Below are positions 32,776 to 41,260 of a stretch of DNA of 64,000 bases, in pieces. Origin of the DNA: Pelosinus baikalensis (lineage in GTDB: Bacteria > Bacillota > Negativicutes > DSM-13327). The first letter of the stretch is position 1; each line of letters starts with the position of its first letter. A model generated the notes under the pieces. It made no database searches. It was not told the DNA's origin and saw only the letters and a program-made list of their open reading frames with translations. A program made the translations under genes and the position numbers. The stretch covers positions 124,001 through 188,000 of the forward strand of contig NZ_JAJHJB010000004.1 of the NCBI RefSeq assembly GCF_020819555.1, given 5' to 3'.

Positions 32776-33960
32776 ATGAGTGATTTATATGTATCTACAT
32801 CAGGAAGTGCCAGTAATTCAGGCAGTGTGAGCAGCCCAACTATCCTTACCGCGGCAATTACAAAGGTAACTGCAGGTGGAACGATTTACATGATGTCAGG
32901 AACCTATACTTATGATTCTCAACTAACGATTGAACGCGGCAATGATGGAACATCAGGCAGCTACAAAAGTATTATGCCATACAAATCTGGAACAGTAATC
33001 TTAGACTTTTCTTCCCAAGCTTATGGAAATCCATCCAGCGTAACCAATCCTAGAGGACTGCAAATAAACGGAAATTATTGGCATATTAAAGGTCTTGCTG
33101 TAAAAGGTGCCGCTGACAATGGTATTTATATCGGTGGAAGCTATAACAAAATAGAACTTTGCGAAACGTATGAGAATAGAGACTCAGGCTTGCAGTTAGG
33201 GCGGTATATTTCCACCGCTGCAGAAAGTGATTGGCCAGCCAATAATGAAATCTTAAATTGTACTTCTCATGACAATTATGATCCTGATAATGGGGAAGAT
33301 GCAGATGGTTTTGCCTGCAAGCTAACTACCGGTGAAGGCAATGTATTTAGAGGGTGCATTTCCTATAACAATGTTGATGATGGCTGGGATTTATATACGA
33401 AAACCGCCACTGGCGCTATTGGTGCTGTAACGATAGAAGATTGTGTAGCCTTTAATAACGGCGTAACTTCTGATGGTACATCTACAGCAAATAGCGATGG
33501 TAATGGATTTAAATTAGGCGGAGATAAAATATCTGTTAACCATATTGTAGAAAATTGTATTGCCTTCAACAATAAAAAACATGGATTTACTTATAACAGT
33601 AATCCTGGCTCTATCGAGTTAACAAATTGTACAAGTTATAATAATGGAACTACGTCAGGAAGCAACTTCGCGTTTGATAAAGGCACACACGTATTTACTA
33701 ATTTATTGTCCTACATAGCCAGTTCGAGTGACAAGACAAGCGGCACTGATGTAAATAATTCAAATGTCTGGTGGAAAAACAAAAAAAGTACAAATGCAAA
33801 TGGATTAGTTTGCAGCGAGGCAGACTTTGTTAGCCTCACTCCAGCTGTAACCAGAAACTCAGATGGTTCTATCAACTTTGGAACCTTCTTACAACTTGCT
33901 ACTGGTAGTGATCTCATCGGTACAGGTACTCCAAGCGGCACTAATATTGGAGCCAGATAA
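32776..33960 (+). CDS. PL9-like right-handed beta-helix protein, second copy
   Basis: 394 residues, no signal peptide. It starts MSDLYVSTSGSASNSGSV, the usual PL9 opening (YVSxxGSxxNxGS). The core motifs DADGFACKLTTGEGNVFRGC, NVDDGWDLYT and DGNGFKLGGDK are in the same order as in the protein at 30456. It is a polygalacturonate-lyase-like beta helix. GGAG lies 8 nt before the ATG at 32776. It is a paralogue of the first copy, separated by the sigma operon. Confidence 0.85.
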   Translation: MSDLYVSTSGSASNSGSVSSPTILTAAITKVTAGGTIYMMSGTYTYDSQLTIERGNDGTSGSYKSIMPYKSGTVILDFSSQAYGNPSSVTNPRGLQINGNYWHIKGLAVKGAADNGIYIGGSYNKIELCETYENRDSGLQLGRYISTAAESDWPANNEILNCTSHDNYDPDNGEDADGFACKLTTGEGNVFRGCISYNNVDDGWDLYTKTATGAIGAVTIEDCVAFNNGVTSDGTSTANSDGNGFKLGGDKISVNHIVENCIAFNNKKHGFTYNSNPGSIELTNCTSYNNGTTSGSNFAFDKGTHVFTNLLSYIASSSDKTSGTDVNNSNVWWKNKKSTNANGLVCSEADFVSLTPAVTRNSDGSINFGTFLQLATGSDLIGTGTPSGTNIGAR

Positions 33961-33961
33961 C

Positions 33962-34015
33962 ATAAAAACAACGCTCACCTGCCCGGCATCGAAAGGTGCC
34001 GGACAGGTGAGCGTT
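33962..34015 (-). terminator. Terminator of minus-strand MFP gene
   Basis: AACGCTCACCTGCC and GGACAGGTGAGCGTT form a very long stem. The T-run lies on the minus strand, so it serves the MFP gene at 34086, though it may also stop the PL9-like gene. Confidence 0.75.
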
Positions 34016-34085
34016 GGGATCTGGGAAAAATACATGGCATTTCTGTCTGATGAAAATTATATGTTTGACTGGTGAATAAGAAGGC

Positions 34086-35219
34086 TTAATTAGTTTCGTC
34101 CTGCGTGACTGCAATAGCATCACCATTTTTTATATCGTTCATGTTGCTTGTTATGATCATGCTTTGCTGTGGAAGGTCAGAAGTGATTTCCGTGAAATCG
34201 CCAATGGTTTCTCCAATGCTGATTTCTTGCAGGAGCGCTTTTTCACTGACCGCGAGGTAGATGAGATTTCGGCCCTGATCATCTTGAAATATTGATGATT
34301 TAGGAACTGCGGGTGCGAGAGTTGTTTTGCCGGTATCGATATGAATGGTAACGGACATACCAAATGTAAGTAAACCATTTGGATTAGCAGCAAGTTTCAT
34401 ATGAGCAAGATAGGCAGAAACTTCTTCTGCTTCAATTCGAGGATAGATGCTGGAAATTTGGCCTCCGATCGTTTGCCCAGATACTTCTATTGTAGCTGGT
34501 GTGCCTAAATGAACCAAATACAGATCGTTTTGATTCAGAGGAATAACAACTTCTACTTCTTGACCGCTTCCTAAGGAAAGCAGCTGCTGACCAGCCTGTA
34601 CCGTTTTTCCTGAAGATGTGGATAAACCAGTCACGATGCCGTCGATTGGTGCGCTGATAGTAGCAGAGCCGTTTATAGTGCTGCTAGAAGATTGCGTTGT
34701 ATTTTGGACATTGGACAAGTTTTCTTTTGCTTCTTGCAAACGGGCGGCAGCAGTATCCACTTGCCGCCGTGGAATCGCCCCTATTTCGAATAATTTTTGT
34801 AAGCGGTTAAATTCTTTTAAGGCATTGTCATAATTGGTTTGTGCCTGGGGAGAAGATTCTGCAGCCTGAGCGGCTATTGGCTCTGAAGATGCCTGAGCCT
34901 GGAGCTTAAGCAGAGGCTGGCCTGCTTTGACTACTTGTCCCTCTGCGACGTATAGTTCACTAAGAAGGCCAGAAAAGTCTGCCGTAATCGGAGTGGATGT
35001 GGCATGTTCGACAGAACCCGTTCGAATGATTTGTACTGGCTTATTTATGGTGCCTAAAGGTACAGCAGTGAGGTTAATTGGCTCTCGGGGAACCCTGTGC
35101 TCATTCCAAAGTGAAAAAGGGAACAGATTATTATGATTGGCGGCTAACAGTAGTGCCACGGCAAATGAAAGTACGGTTAGTAGAGCGACAATGGGATATT
35201 GCTGGATTAATTTCTTCAC
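34086..35219 (-). CDS. Lone HlyD/RND-type membrane fusion protein
   Basis: 377 residues. N-terminal anchor VALLTVLSFAVALLLAAN; lipoyl half VAEGQVVKAGQPLLKLQA; a coiled-coil hairpin around residues 120-185; second half SAPIDGIVTGLSTSSGKTVQAGQQ; then the beta-barrel. The GTG at 35219 is chosen because GGAGG lies 8 nt upstream; the longer frame has no such site. No permease or outer-membrane channel is adjacent, so its partner must be encoded elsewhere. Confidence 0.85.
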   Translation of the reverse strand: MKKLIQQYPIVALLTVLSFAVALLLAANHNNLFPFSLWNEHRVPREPINLTAVPLGTINKPVQIIRTGSVEHATSTPITADFSGLLSELYVAEGQVVKAGQPLLKLQAQASSEPIAAQAAESSPQAQTNYDNALKEFNRLQKLFEIGAIPRRQVDTAAARLQEAKENLSNVQNTTQSSSSTINGSATISAPIDGIVTGLSTSSGKTVQAGQQLLSLGSGQEVEVVIPLNQNDLYLVHLGTPATIEVSGQTIGGQISSIYPRIEAEEVSAYLAHMKLAANPNGLLTFGMSVTIHIDTGKTTLAPAVPKSSIFQDDQGRNLIYLAVSEKALLQEISIGETIGDFTEITSDLPQQSMIITSNMNDIKNGDAIAVTQDETN

Positions 35220-35442
35220 CTGTGTTTCCTCCAATAATGATACTGTAGTAGTTACTATGTTCTCACTTTTCACTTTTTACGTCAAGTTTTGATAAAAAAA
35301 GCGAATTAAATTGCAGGATAGGACAGTAAAAAAGATGGATTTCCGGTATAATGTAGGGTAGAGTGGTTGAACATTGTTTGTGACCATACTACAGCCAGAA
35401 TGTTTTGGCGGCTATATTTATTTAAAGAGGAGATACATCGTA

Positions 35443-36081
35443 ATGCATATTTCGAATGAACCTCATGAGACGCAAAAAGTAGGCAACCAGTGGACGAAGT
35501 TTATCTCTGTCCGATGGATTGTTTCCTCCATGTGCGTACTTAGCATATTTTTGATAATCCTTTTTGCAAACTATCATCAAAGCATTAGTGCTGGCAGCCG
35601 TGTGATCCCTGAACCGGAGCCGATTCGGCATAGAGAGAATGGACAGGTTCAAGAGATTGAAAAAATGGCGAGAGATACGGATCAGCTAGCGACAAAGCCT
35701 TCTATTTGGCCAACTAGCGGAGAAGTTACCTCTGGTTTTGGCTGGCGTAATTCGCCTATGGGTGGCGGGAGTGAATTGCATCCGGGGATGGATATTGCCA
35801 ACAGTATGGGGGCACCCGTTGTTGTCGCGGCTGATGGTGTGGTTGTGCAGAGTGGAGCGGCTGGAGGCTATGGCAATATGGTGCAGATCGATCATGGCAA
35901 TGGCATTTCGACTATTTATGGGCATAATTCCCGCATTATAGTAAGCGTCGGTCAAAGTGTGAGAAAAGGTCAGGTTATTTCTTATGTGGGCAGCACAGGG
36001 AAAAGTACTGGTCCTCATCTTCATTATGAAGTCAGAGTAAATGGGAATGCGGTGGATCCGATTGGCTTTATGGTTCAATAG
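35443..36081 (+). CDS. M23-family metallopeptidase (membrane-anchored endopeptidase)
   Basis: 212 residues. A single N-terminal membrane anchor (RWIVSSMCVLSIFLIILFAN) is followed by a short linker and a LytM/M23 domain with GWRNSPMGGGSELHPGMDIAN (first zinc His and Asp), IDHGNGISTIYGHNS and GPHLHYEVRVNG (HxH). It cleaves peptidoglycan cross-links or acts as a divisome/sporulation-type LytM protein. The ATG at 35443 has GAGGAG about 10 nt upstream. Confidence 0.88.
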   Translation: MHISNEPHETQKVGNQWTKFISVRWIVSSMCVLSIFLIILFANYHQSISAGSRVIPEPEPIRHRENGQVQEIEKMARDTDQLATKPSIWPTSGEVTSGFGWRNSPMGGGSELHPGMDIANSMGAPVVVAADGVVVQSGAAGGYGNMVQIDHGNGISTIYGHNSRIIVSVGQSVRKGQVISYVGSTGKSTGPHLHYEVRVNGNAVDPIGFMVQ

Positions 36082-36092
36082 TCATCGGATAA

Positions 36093-36142
36093 CTAATAAA
36101 ATCCTGGAGGAAGGCTTGAGCATTCCTCCAGGATTTTATTAG
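36093..36142. terminator. Bidirectional terminator between M23 and TSUP genes
   Basis: Perfect 20-bp arms, CTAATAAAATCCTGGAGGAA and its complement, with a 10-nt loop. A/T runs on both sides suit both convergent genes. Confidence 0.88.
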
Positions 36143-36907
36143 TTAATGTAAGATATCCCACATTTGTTTTCCAATTAACAATGTTGTCATTGAAATGAAT
36201 AGTGGTTTTATATAAGTGGTACCTTTGGCAATTGCAAACCGAGAACCTGCGATTGCACCAAAAACCATTGCGATCCCCATGCTGATACCATAGACATAAT
36301 TGACGGAACCGAATAGCAAAAATGTTGAGACTGCACCAAGATTGCTCGCTAGGTTCAAGGCCTTGGCATTTCCCGCAGCCACCACAAAATCAAAACCAAG
36401 CATTAAAAATGCAAAGATTAGAAATGATCCTGCTCCCGGTCCGAAAAATCCGTCATAAAAACCCAGTAGGAAAGCAACACAACCTCCTAAGATGCCGACC
36501 CTTTTACTAATGCCTTTATAAGTTGACTGATCACCCCAATCCTTTTTGAAAATCGTATAGATGGCTACTAAAATCAACATAACGATAACTAATGGTTTTA
36601 AAAATTCCGGTGGAATCAGCCGTACCGTATAGGCTCCTAATACAGAGCCAAGCAGGGATAAGGGGAAAAGATATTTCACTAAACCAAGTTCCATGTTACC
36701 TGAACGCAAAAAGGAGATACTGCTGGTACTGGAACAGCAGATGGAGGCAAGTTTGTTAGTCCCTAATACAACACTGGGAGGCAGTCCTGTCATCAGCAGT
36801 GCTGGCATGGATATTAAACCGCCGCCGCCAACAACAGAGTCGATAAAAGCAGCAACAAAACCTGCTCCGAATAGAAAACTAAGCATTTCCAAGCTAATAT
36901 GATCCAT
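36143..36907 (-). CDS. TSUP-family (TauE/SafE-like) anion permease
   Basis: 254 residues, about eight membrane helices. The TSUP signatures are FIDSVVGGGGLISMPALL near residue 20 and the second-half repeat GFYDGFFGPGAGSFLIFAF near residue 135. Members export sulfite, sulfoacetate or related organosulfur anions. The ATG at 36907 (MDHISLEM) has GGAGGG 8 nt upstream. A small membrane protein is encoded 29 bp upstream in the same direction. Confidence 0.88.
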   Translation of the reverse strand: MDHISLEMLSFLFGAGFVAAFIDSVVGGGGLISMPALLMTGLPPSVVLGTNKLASICCSSTSSISFLRSGNMELGLVKYLFPLSLLGSVLGAYTVRLIPPEFLKPLVIVMLILVAIYTIFKKDWGDQSTYKGISKRVGILGGCVAFLLGFYDGFFGPGAGSFLIFAFLMLGFDFVVAAGNAKALNLASNLGAVSTFLLFGSVNYVYGISMGIAMVFGAIAGSRFAIAKGTTYIKPLFISMTTLLIGKQMWDILH

Positions 36908-36936
36908 AAACATTACCCTCCGATTTTTACTATACG

Positions 36937-37110
36937 TTATCCATGTCTTCTATGCCTTATCTTATAGCGCAGCCAACGTTCACAATCTGTCCATATGGCA
37001 ACAATCATAAAACCGCCAATAAAAAGCCGCCACCAATTTAGACCGCTGTAAAATTGGTCAATGCATAAAAATACAACGATAATCGTACATACAAAACTAC
37101 AAGCTCGCAT
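36937..37110 (-). CDS. 57-residue two-helix membrane protein
   Basis: It starts MRACSFVCTIIVVFLCIDQF and has a second hydrophobic stretch WWRLFIGGFMIVAIW, then a basic tail RWLRYKIRHRRHG. GGGGG precedes the ATG. It sits just upstream of the TSUP gene on the same strand and divergent from a LysR gene, so it may be a small partner subunit or an unrelated microprotein. No family recognised. Confidence 0.45.
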   Translation of the reverse strand: MRACSFVCTIIVVFLCIDQFYSGLNWWRLFIGGFMIVAIWTDCERWLRYKIRHRRHG

Positions 37111-37294
37111 GGCTTTGCCCCCTTATCCTGCCAGCCTCAAAAATAAGTCCATAACCGTTTCATGACTTTATTCTGCACAACCTTATTGGGTGCTGTCTCT
37201 TGAATTTATTATAGCCAGTGCGTATACTTAAAGTAAAACAAATAAAATTCATTAATAATATGCAAAAAATTAATATTTACTTAAAGGGGCAATA

Positions 37295-38197
37295 ATGAAT
37301 ATTGATGACATTCAAGCATTTTTAGCGGTTGTCTCTAATCAGAGTTTAACAAAGGCTGCTGAAATTCTTCACCTATCCCAGTCTTCCGTGAGCCATCGCC
37401 TCAAAAACCTGGAACAAGAACTGGACCTGGTTCTGATTGAACGCGGGAAAGGATTAAAAACCATCTCTCTTACTCCTGCGGGTGAAGATTTCATTCCAGT
37501 TGCCGAAAAGTGGATTCAATTGTTATTAGAAACCCAATCCTTAAAAGCACGTACTCGGTTGTCTTTAGCAATTGGTGCAGTTGACAGCGTAAATACCCAT
37601 GTGCTGCCCAATATTTATCAGCAGATCATCCAACAGCACCCCGCCATGCGCTTACATATCTATACCCAGAATTCAACAGATCTTTATACATTAATTGAAC
37701 AGCGGACGATCGATATTGCTTTTGTTTTGCATGAGAGAATCATAAAGAATATTGAACTATCTCCCTTTTTTGCAGAACCTATGGTTGTGGTCCGTTTGGC
37801 TCTGCCAGAGCATTTAGGGGCTCCCAATATTGACCCAGATCAGCTGAATCCCCGTGATGAATTGTATCATGAATGGTTTCCAGCTTATCAGATTTGGCAT
37901 AACAAATGGTGGGACCCTTTTCAGTCATCTCATATTCAGGTAAGCAACGGCCCCATGGTTTTACCTCTTCTTAGAACACCAAAGCAATGGGCCATTGTTC
38001 CCTTATCCATCGCTCAATCCACGGTAGCAGCTAACACATATACCATTCAAAGATTGAGTGATCCTCCTCCCGACCGAATCTGTTATAAGCTTACTCATAA
38101 ATTTGCGAAATCCAGAACAAAAGAAGCAATAACCATTTTTGATGCCTTTGCGGCAGAAATATTCAAAGAAGTTGATTACCTGACAAAATATACTTGA
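37295..38197 (+). CDS. LysR-family transcriptional regulator
   Basis: 300 residues. The N-terminal HTH includes IQAFLAVVSNQSLTKAAEIL then SQSSVSHRLKNLEQEL. The effector domain starts near residue 90 (LAIGAVDSVNTHVLPNI). It is divergent from the small membrane protein/TSUP genes and 19 bp upstream of the DAP dehydrogenase gene in the same direction. Either could be its target. Confidence 0.9.
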   Translation: MNIDDIQAFLAVVSNQSLTKAAEILHLSQSSVSHRLKNLEQELDLVLIERGKGLKTISLTPAGEDFIPVAEKWIQLLLETQSLKARTRLSLAIGAVDSVNTHVLPNIYQQIIQQHPAMRLHIYTQNSTDLYTLIEQRTIDIAFVLHERIIKNIELSPFFAEPMVVVRLALPEHLGAPNIDPDQLNPRDELYHEWFPAYQIWHNKWWDPFQSSHIQVSNGPMVLPLLRTPKQWAIVPLSIAQSTVAANTYTIQRLSDPPPDRICYKLTHKFAKSRTKEAITIFDAFAAEIFKEVDYLTKYT

Positions 38198-38216
38198 TAA
38201 TAGGAGGTACTTTAAG

Positions 38217-39191
38217 ATGCAAAAAATACGTATTGGTATTGTAGGCTATGGAAATCTAGGCAGAGGTGTGGAATTAGCGATTGGCAATAATCCAGATATG
38301 GAACTTGTGGCCGTTTTTTCACGTCGCAGCCTCCCAGGGACAAAAAGCGGTGTACCTGTCCTCTCCATAAAGGATGCTGCCGCCTATAAAGAAAAAATCG
38401 ATGTGATGTTGCTGTGTGGTGGATCGGCAACGGACCTGATAGAACAAGGTCCGCTGATTGCTTCGCTTTTTAACACTGTGGATAGTTTTGATACTCATGC
38501 TAAGATTAACGACTATTTTGCTTCGATGAATAAGATTGCTGGGATTTCAGGGACTGTTGCAACCATCTCCGTCGGCTGGGACCCTGGTCTCTTTTCACTA
38601 AACCGACTTCTAGCCAGTTCAGTCTTACCTAATGGAACAAATCATACATTCTGGGGTAAAGGGGTAAGTCAAGGTCATTCCGATGCCATTCGCCGCATTG
38701 CCGGTGTAAAAGATGCAAAACAGTATACCGTTCCTAAAGAACAGGTAATTGCCTCCCTGCGGGCAGGGGAAAGTCTAGATGTCAGTTCCAACACAGCCCA
38801 TACCCGTGAATGCTATGTTGTAGCCAAGCCAGGTGCAGATCTTGATGCCATTACAAAAGAGATTAAAACTATGCCCCATTATTTTGAAGGATATGAAACT
38901 CATGTTACGTTTATATCGGAAGAAGAACTCCAAGCTGAGCATGCAGGTTATCCCCATGGTGGTTTTGTCTTCCGTACTGGTTCCACCAGTCCAAATACCA
39001 ACCATGTTATGGAGTTTGCCCTTAAACTGGACAGCAATCCTGAATTTACTTCCAGTGTCCTCGTAGCCTATGCCCGGGCGACTTTCCGCTTAGCCCAAAA
39101 GGGCAGCACAGGTGCCTTTACCGTATTTGATATTCCCTTTGGTTGGTTATTGCCGAAGTCAGGTGAAGAGTTGCGGGCCACAATGCTTTAG
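38217..39191 (+). CDS. ddh: meso-Diaminopimelate D-dehydrogenase
   Basis: 324 residues. N-terminal Rossmann fold IRIGIVGYGNLGRGVELAI; the Ddh-specific segments VFSRR, LLCGGSATDL, SFDTHAKI and ISVGWDPGLFSLNR; the substrate loop near HTFWGKGVSQGHSDAIRRI. It makes meso-DAP in one step from tetrahydrodipicolinate with NADPH and ammonia, feeding lysine and peptidoglycan. AGGAGG precedes the ATG. Being next to a LysR gene suggests conditional expression. Confidence 0.92.
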   Translation: MQKIRIGIVGYGNLGRGVELAIGNNPDMELVAVFSRRSLPGTKSGVPVLSIKDAAAYKEKIDVMLLCGGSATDLIEQGPLIASLFNTVDSFDTHAKINDYFASMNKIAGISGTVATISVGWDPGLFSLNRLLASSVLPNGTNHTFWGKGVSQGHSDAIRRIAGVKDAKQYTVPKEQVIASLRAGESLDVSSNTAHTRECYVVAKPGADLDAITKEIKTMPHYFEGYETHVTFISEEELQAEHAGYPHGGFVFRTGSTSPNTNHVMEFALKLDSNPEFTSSVLVAYARATFRLAQKGSTGAFTVFDIPFGWLLPKSGEELRATML

Positions 39192-39239
39192 TGATTGTGG
39201 TGGAGAGGGAGGAAACGAGAAGGACGAGGGGGAGTCTTT

Positions 39240-39845
39240 TTGTCATTTACAAGTATTTTGCTGCTGATTTTTTTAGTAGCAGCGATATTGATTATAGGAG
39301 GACTTATTAAAAGAAAAGTTCAAGTGAAAAAGATCTTTACATTTACCACGATTATGTTCGTTTTAATAAGTTGTATCATATTTAGTGTTTATCAATATTC
39401 TCAAAGGTCAAGTAGTCTTATATTTACTAAAACAACTAATCTTAGTGATGAGAATATAGGGGAGCTTCAATTGTATGAGAATATTGATAATAAAGGGTTT
39501 ACAAAGAGGTATGGAACAAACCTTGAAAGAATTGATAATTCCTTATTTGATTATTACAAGCTAAGTGATGGTTTGATAATTGCTGTAAATAAAGATAGGC
39601 AAATTATCAGAATCATAAAGAACAATGAGTCAGATCATAATATAAAAACAAATAAAGGCATTGGACTAGGAAATGTAGTTGATGAAGTTATTAAAGTCTA
39701 TGGAAAAGATTATTATAAGAGGATGTCTGATTTTGGTGTACCAATCATTGGCTACGTGGATAAAAATAAAAAGGTGACCATTGAATTTTTTAACTACCAG
39801 AACGAGGTTACAGAAATTAGGTATGATATTATGTCAATCGAGTAA
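39240..39845 (+). CDS. Hypothetical membrane-anchored protein
   Basis: About 201 residues. Two N-terminal hydrophobic segments (FTSILLLIFLVAAILIIGGLI and IFTFTTIMFVLISCIIFSVY) are followed by a soluble domain of roughly 140 residues with no recognised motif. The TTG at 39240 is proposed because GGGGGAG lies about 5 nt upstream; the longer frame from 39195 would run through that site. Function unknown. It is relatively AT-rich and Lys/Asn-rich compared with its neighbours. Confidence 0.6.
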   Translation: MSFTSILLLIFLVAAILIIGGLIKRKVQVKKIFTFTTIMFVLISCIIFSVYQYSQRSSSLIFTKTTNLSDENIGELQLYENIDNKGFTKRYGTNLERIDNSLFDYYKLSDGLIIAVNKDRQIIRIIKNNESDHNIKTNKGIGLGNVVDEVIKVYGKDYYKRMSDFGVPIIGYVDKNKKVTIEFFNYQNEVTEIRYDIMSIE

Positions 39846-40047
39846 TGATACTCGAAAAAGTAAGATGAGGAACAGTCCTATTTTGGCAACTTCCATTTAA
39901 TTAAAAAAGTAATTAGGATATTCATGGTATAGTGGAAAAATGTTGACAATCTAGGATTGCTTCTCTTAATCTCTTCAGAGTGGCGACGATCTGCCGAGTC
40001 TTTGATACTGGCAAGGAATGATTTAGTTCTATAGTAAGGTTTGTAGC

Positions 40048-40076
40048 TTGACAGTGAGGTATAAATATTATATAGT
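40048..40076 (+). promoter_or_regulatory. Promoter of MarR gene
   Basis: TTGACA 40048-40053, a 17-bp spacer, TATAGT 40071-40076. The -10 box lies inside the upstream MarR operator. Confidence 0.75.
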
Positions 40077-40097
40077 TAGTTTGATGAAACTAACTAT
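40072..40097 (+). promoter_or_regulatory. MarR operator 1
   Basis: ATAGTTAGTTT-GATG-AAACTAACTAT has perfect 11-bp arms covering the -10 region and transcription start of the MarR gene. Confidence 0.8.
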
Positions 40098-40114
40098 TGA
40101 AAAGGAATAATTTT

Positions 40115-40561
40115 ATGGCAACTAAAGAGGTAATCGTCAAAGCAATCAATGTTTTATCAGACTCAATGCGCGAATGTATGCGAAAACATAAGGAACAGAC
40201 TCCGAATAGTCAGGAATTATTTAATTTATCCATAACCCAATTGCATTATCTCCATGCAATAAGGGAGCGGACGAATCCTACGATTAGCGAACTTGCCGAA
40301 ATATTTGGAGTGCAAAGATCAACAGTAACCGTTGCAGTTAATAAGTTATTGCAGCGCGGCTTTGTTGAGAAATTTTCATCTCAAAGCGATTTACGAGTCG
40401 TGTATGTACGCTTGTCGGGGAAAGGAAAACATTTAATTCAGATCGAGGACTTGGGATACTATCAATTTGCTGATCTCATTATGGAGACATTGGATGAGAC
40501 GGAAAGGAAGACCTTTACATTTCTTTTAAATAAAGTTACCAATAATATTACCCGCAATTAA
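40115..40561 (+). CDS. MarR-family transcriptional regulator
   Basis: 148 residues. A winged helix with the recognition segment NPTISELAEIFGVQRSTVTVAVNKLLQRG near residue 60 and the wing FSSQSDLRVVYVRLSGKG near residue 92, flanked by dimer helices. The ATG at 40115 has AAGGA at 9 nt. The gene is bracketed by two matching palindromic operators (40072 and 40579), so it most likely represses itself and the following secreted protein and nitroreductase genes. Confidence 0.9.
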   Translation: MATKEVIVKAINVLSDSMRECMRKHKEQTPNSQELFNLSITQLHYLHAIRERTNPTISELAEIFGVQRSTVTVAVNKLLQRGFVEKFSSQSDLRVVYVRLSGKGKHLIQIEDLGYYQFADLIMETLDETERKTFTFLLNKVTNNITRN

Positions 40562-40578
40562 GCGGGTTTAAAATAAAC

Positions 40579-40608
40579 ATATAGTTAGTTTTATAAAACT
40601 AACTATAT
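40579..40608 (+). promoter_or_regulatory. MarR operator 2
   Basis: ATATAGTTAGTTTTA and its exact complement form a perfect 30-bp palindrome sharing the TAGTTAGTTT half-site with operator 1. It lies 29 bp before the next gene. Confidence 0.82.
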
Positions 40609-40637
40609 GCAAAGACATGAATTTAAGGAGGTTAATG

Positions 40638-41222
40638 ATGAAGAAAATATCTGGTTTTTTAAGCGTTTTTTTAGTCATTTTAATTTATTTTGGGGCATCA
40701 TTCTCTTGCCTAGCCAATGATACTCAGAGTGTATCGAATCAAGAGGTTCTTTTGCTTATTGTAGATCAATCGAAAGAAACTTATGGCACCCAGCTGCAGA
40801 GTGAGGTATTTACACAATTAAAGAAACAGTTAAAGGCTGCAGTGATGAAAGAAAGTGAGCTGATAAATCAAAGTAGCCATGAAATTGACAAAATAGCGAA
40901 GGTTGAACAGCCAGAGTTATTAGAATTGGCTAAGAAGACAGGTGCAGACCAAGTACTAGTCGTAGAGATATTGCCGGTTAAGTCTGATTTTAGTGATATT
41001 GTATTTTATAAGGCGATACGATCAGATGCTACATTAAGAATTCGTTTATATGACGTGGCAAGAAAACAATATGTGCTGTCTGAAGACGTGGCAGGTACAG
41101 ATACTAATAAAACCTTCATTCCGTATACATCTGTAGGAAAGAAGGTAACGGTACTGGAAGCGATTCATAAAGCGACTGACATGGCAGCACAAAAGGTAAA
41201 TCAAAATGCAAAAAGTGATTAA
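40638..41222 (+). CDS. Secreted protein, TolB-N-like fold, paralogue of gene at 45512
   Basis: About 194 residues with an N-terminal signal peptide (KKISGFLSVFLVILIYFGASFSCLA). The mature part has VLLLIVDQS, LAKKTGADQVLVVEILPV and SDATLRIRLYDVARKQYVLSEDV, the alternating strand/helix plan of small envelope proteins resembling the N-domain of TolB. AAGGAGG lies upstream (ATG 40635 or 40638). It should be periplasmic. It shares the plan of the protein encoded at 45512. Expression is probably under MarR operator 2. Confidence 0.65.
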   Translation: MKKISGFLSVFLVILIYFGASFSCLANDTQSVSNQEVLLLIVDQSKETYGTQLQSEVFTQLKKQLKAAVMKESELINQSSHEIDKIAKVEQPELLELAKKTGADQVLVVEILPVKSDFSDIVFYKAIRSDATLRIRLYDVARKQYVLSEDVAGTDTNKTFIPYTSVGKKVTVLEAIHKATDMAAQKVNQNAKSD

Positions 41223-41260
41223 TACGTATAGCTAAAGTCTCTGCCGCATGGAGGTGGCTT

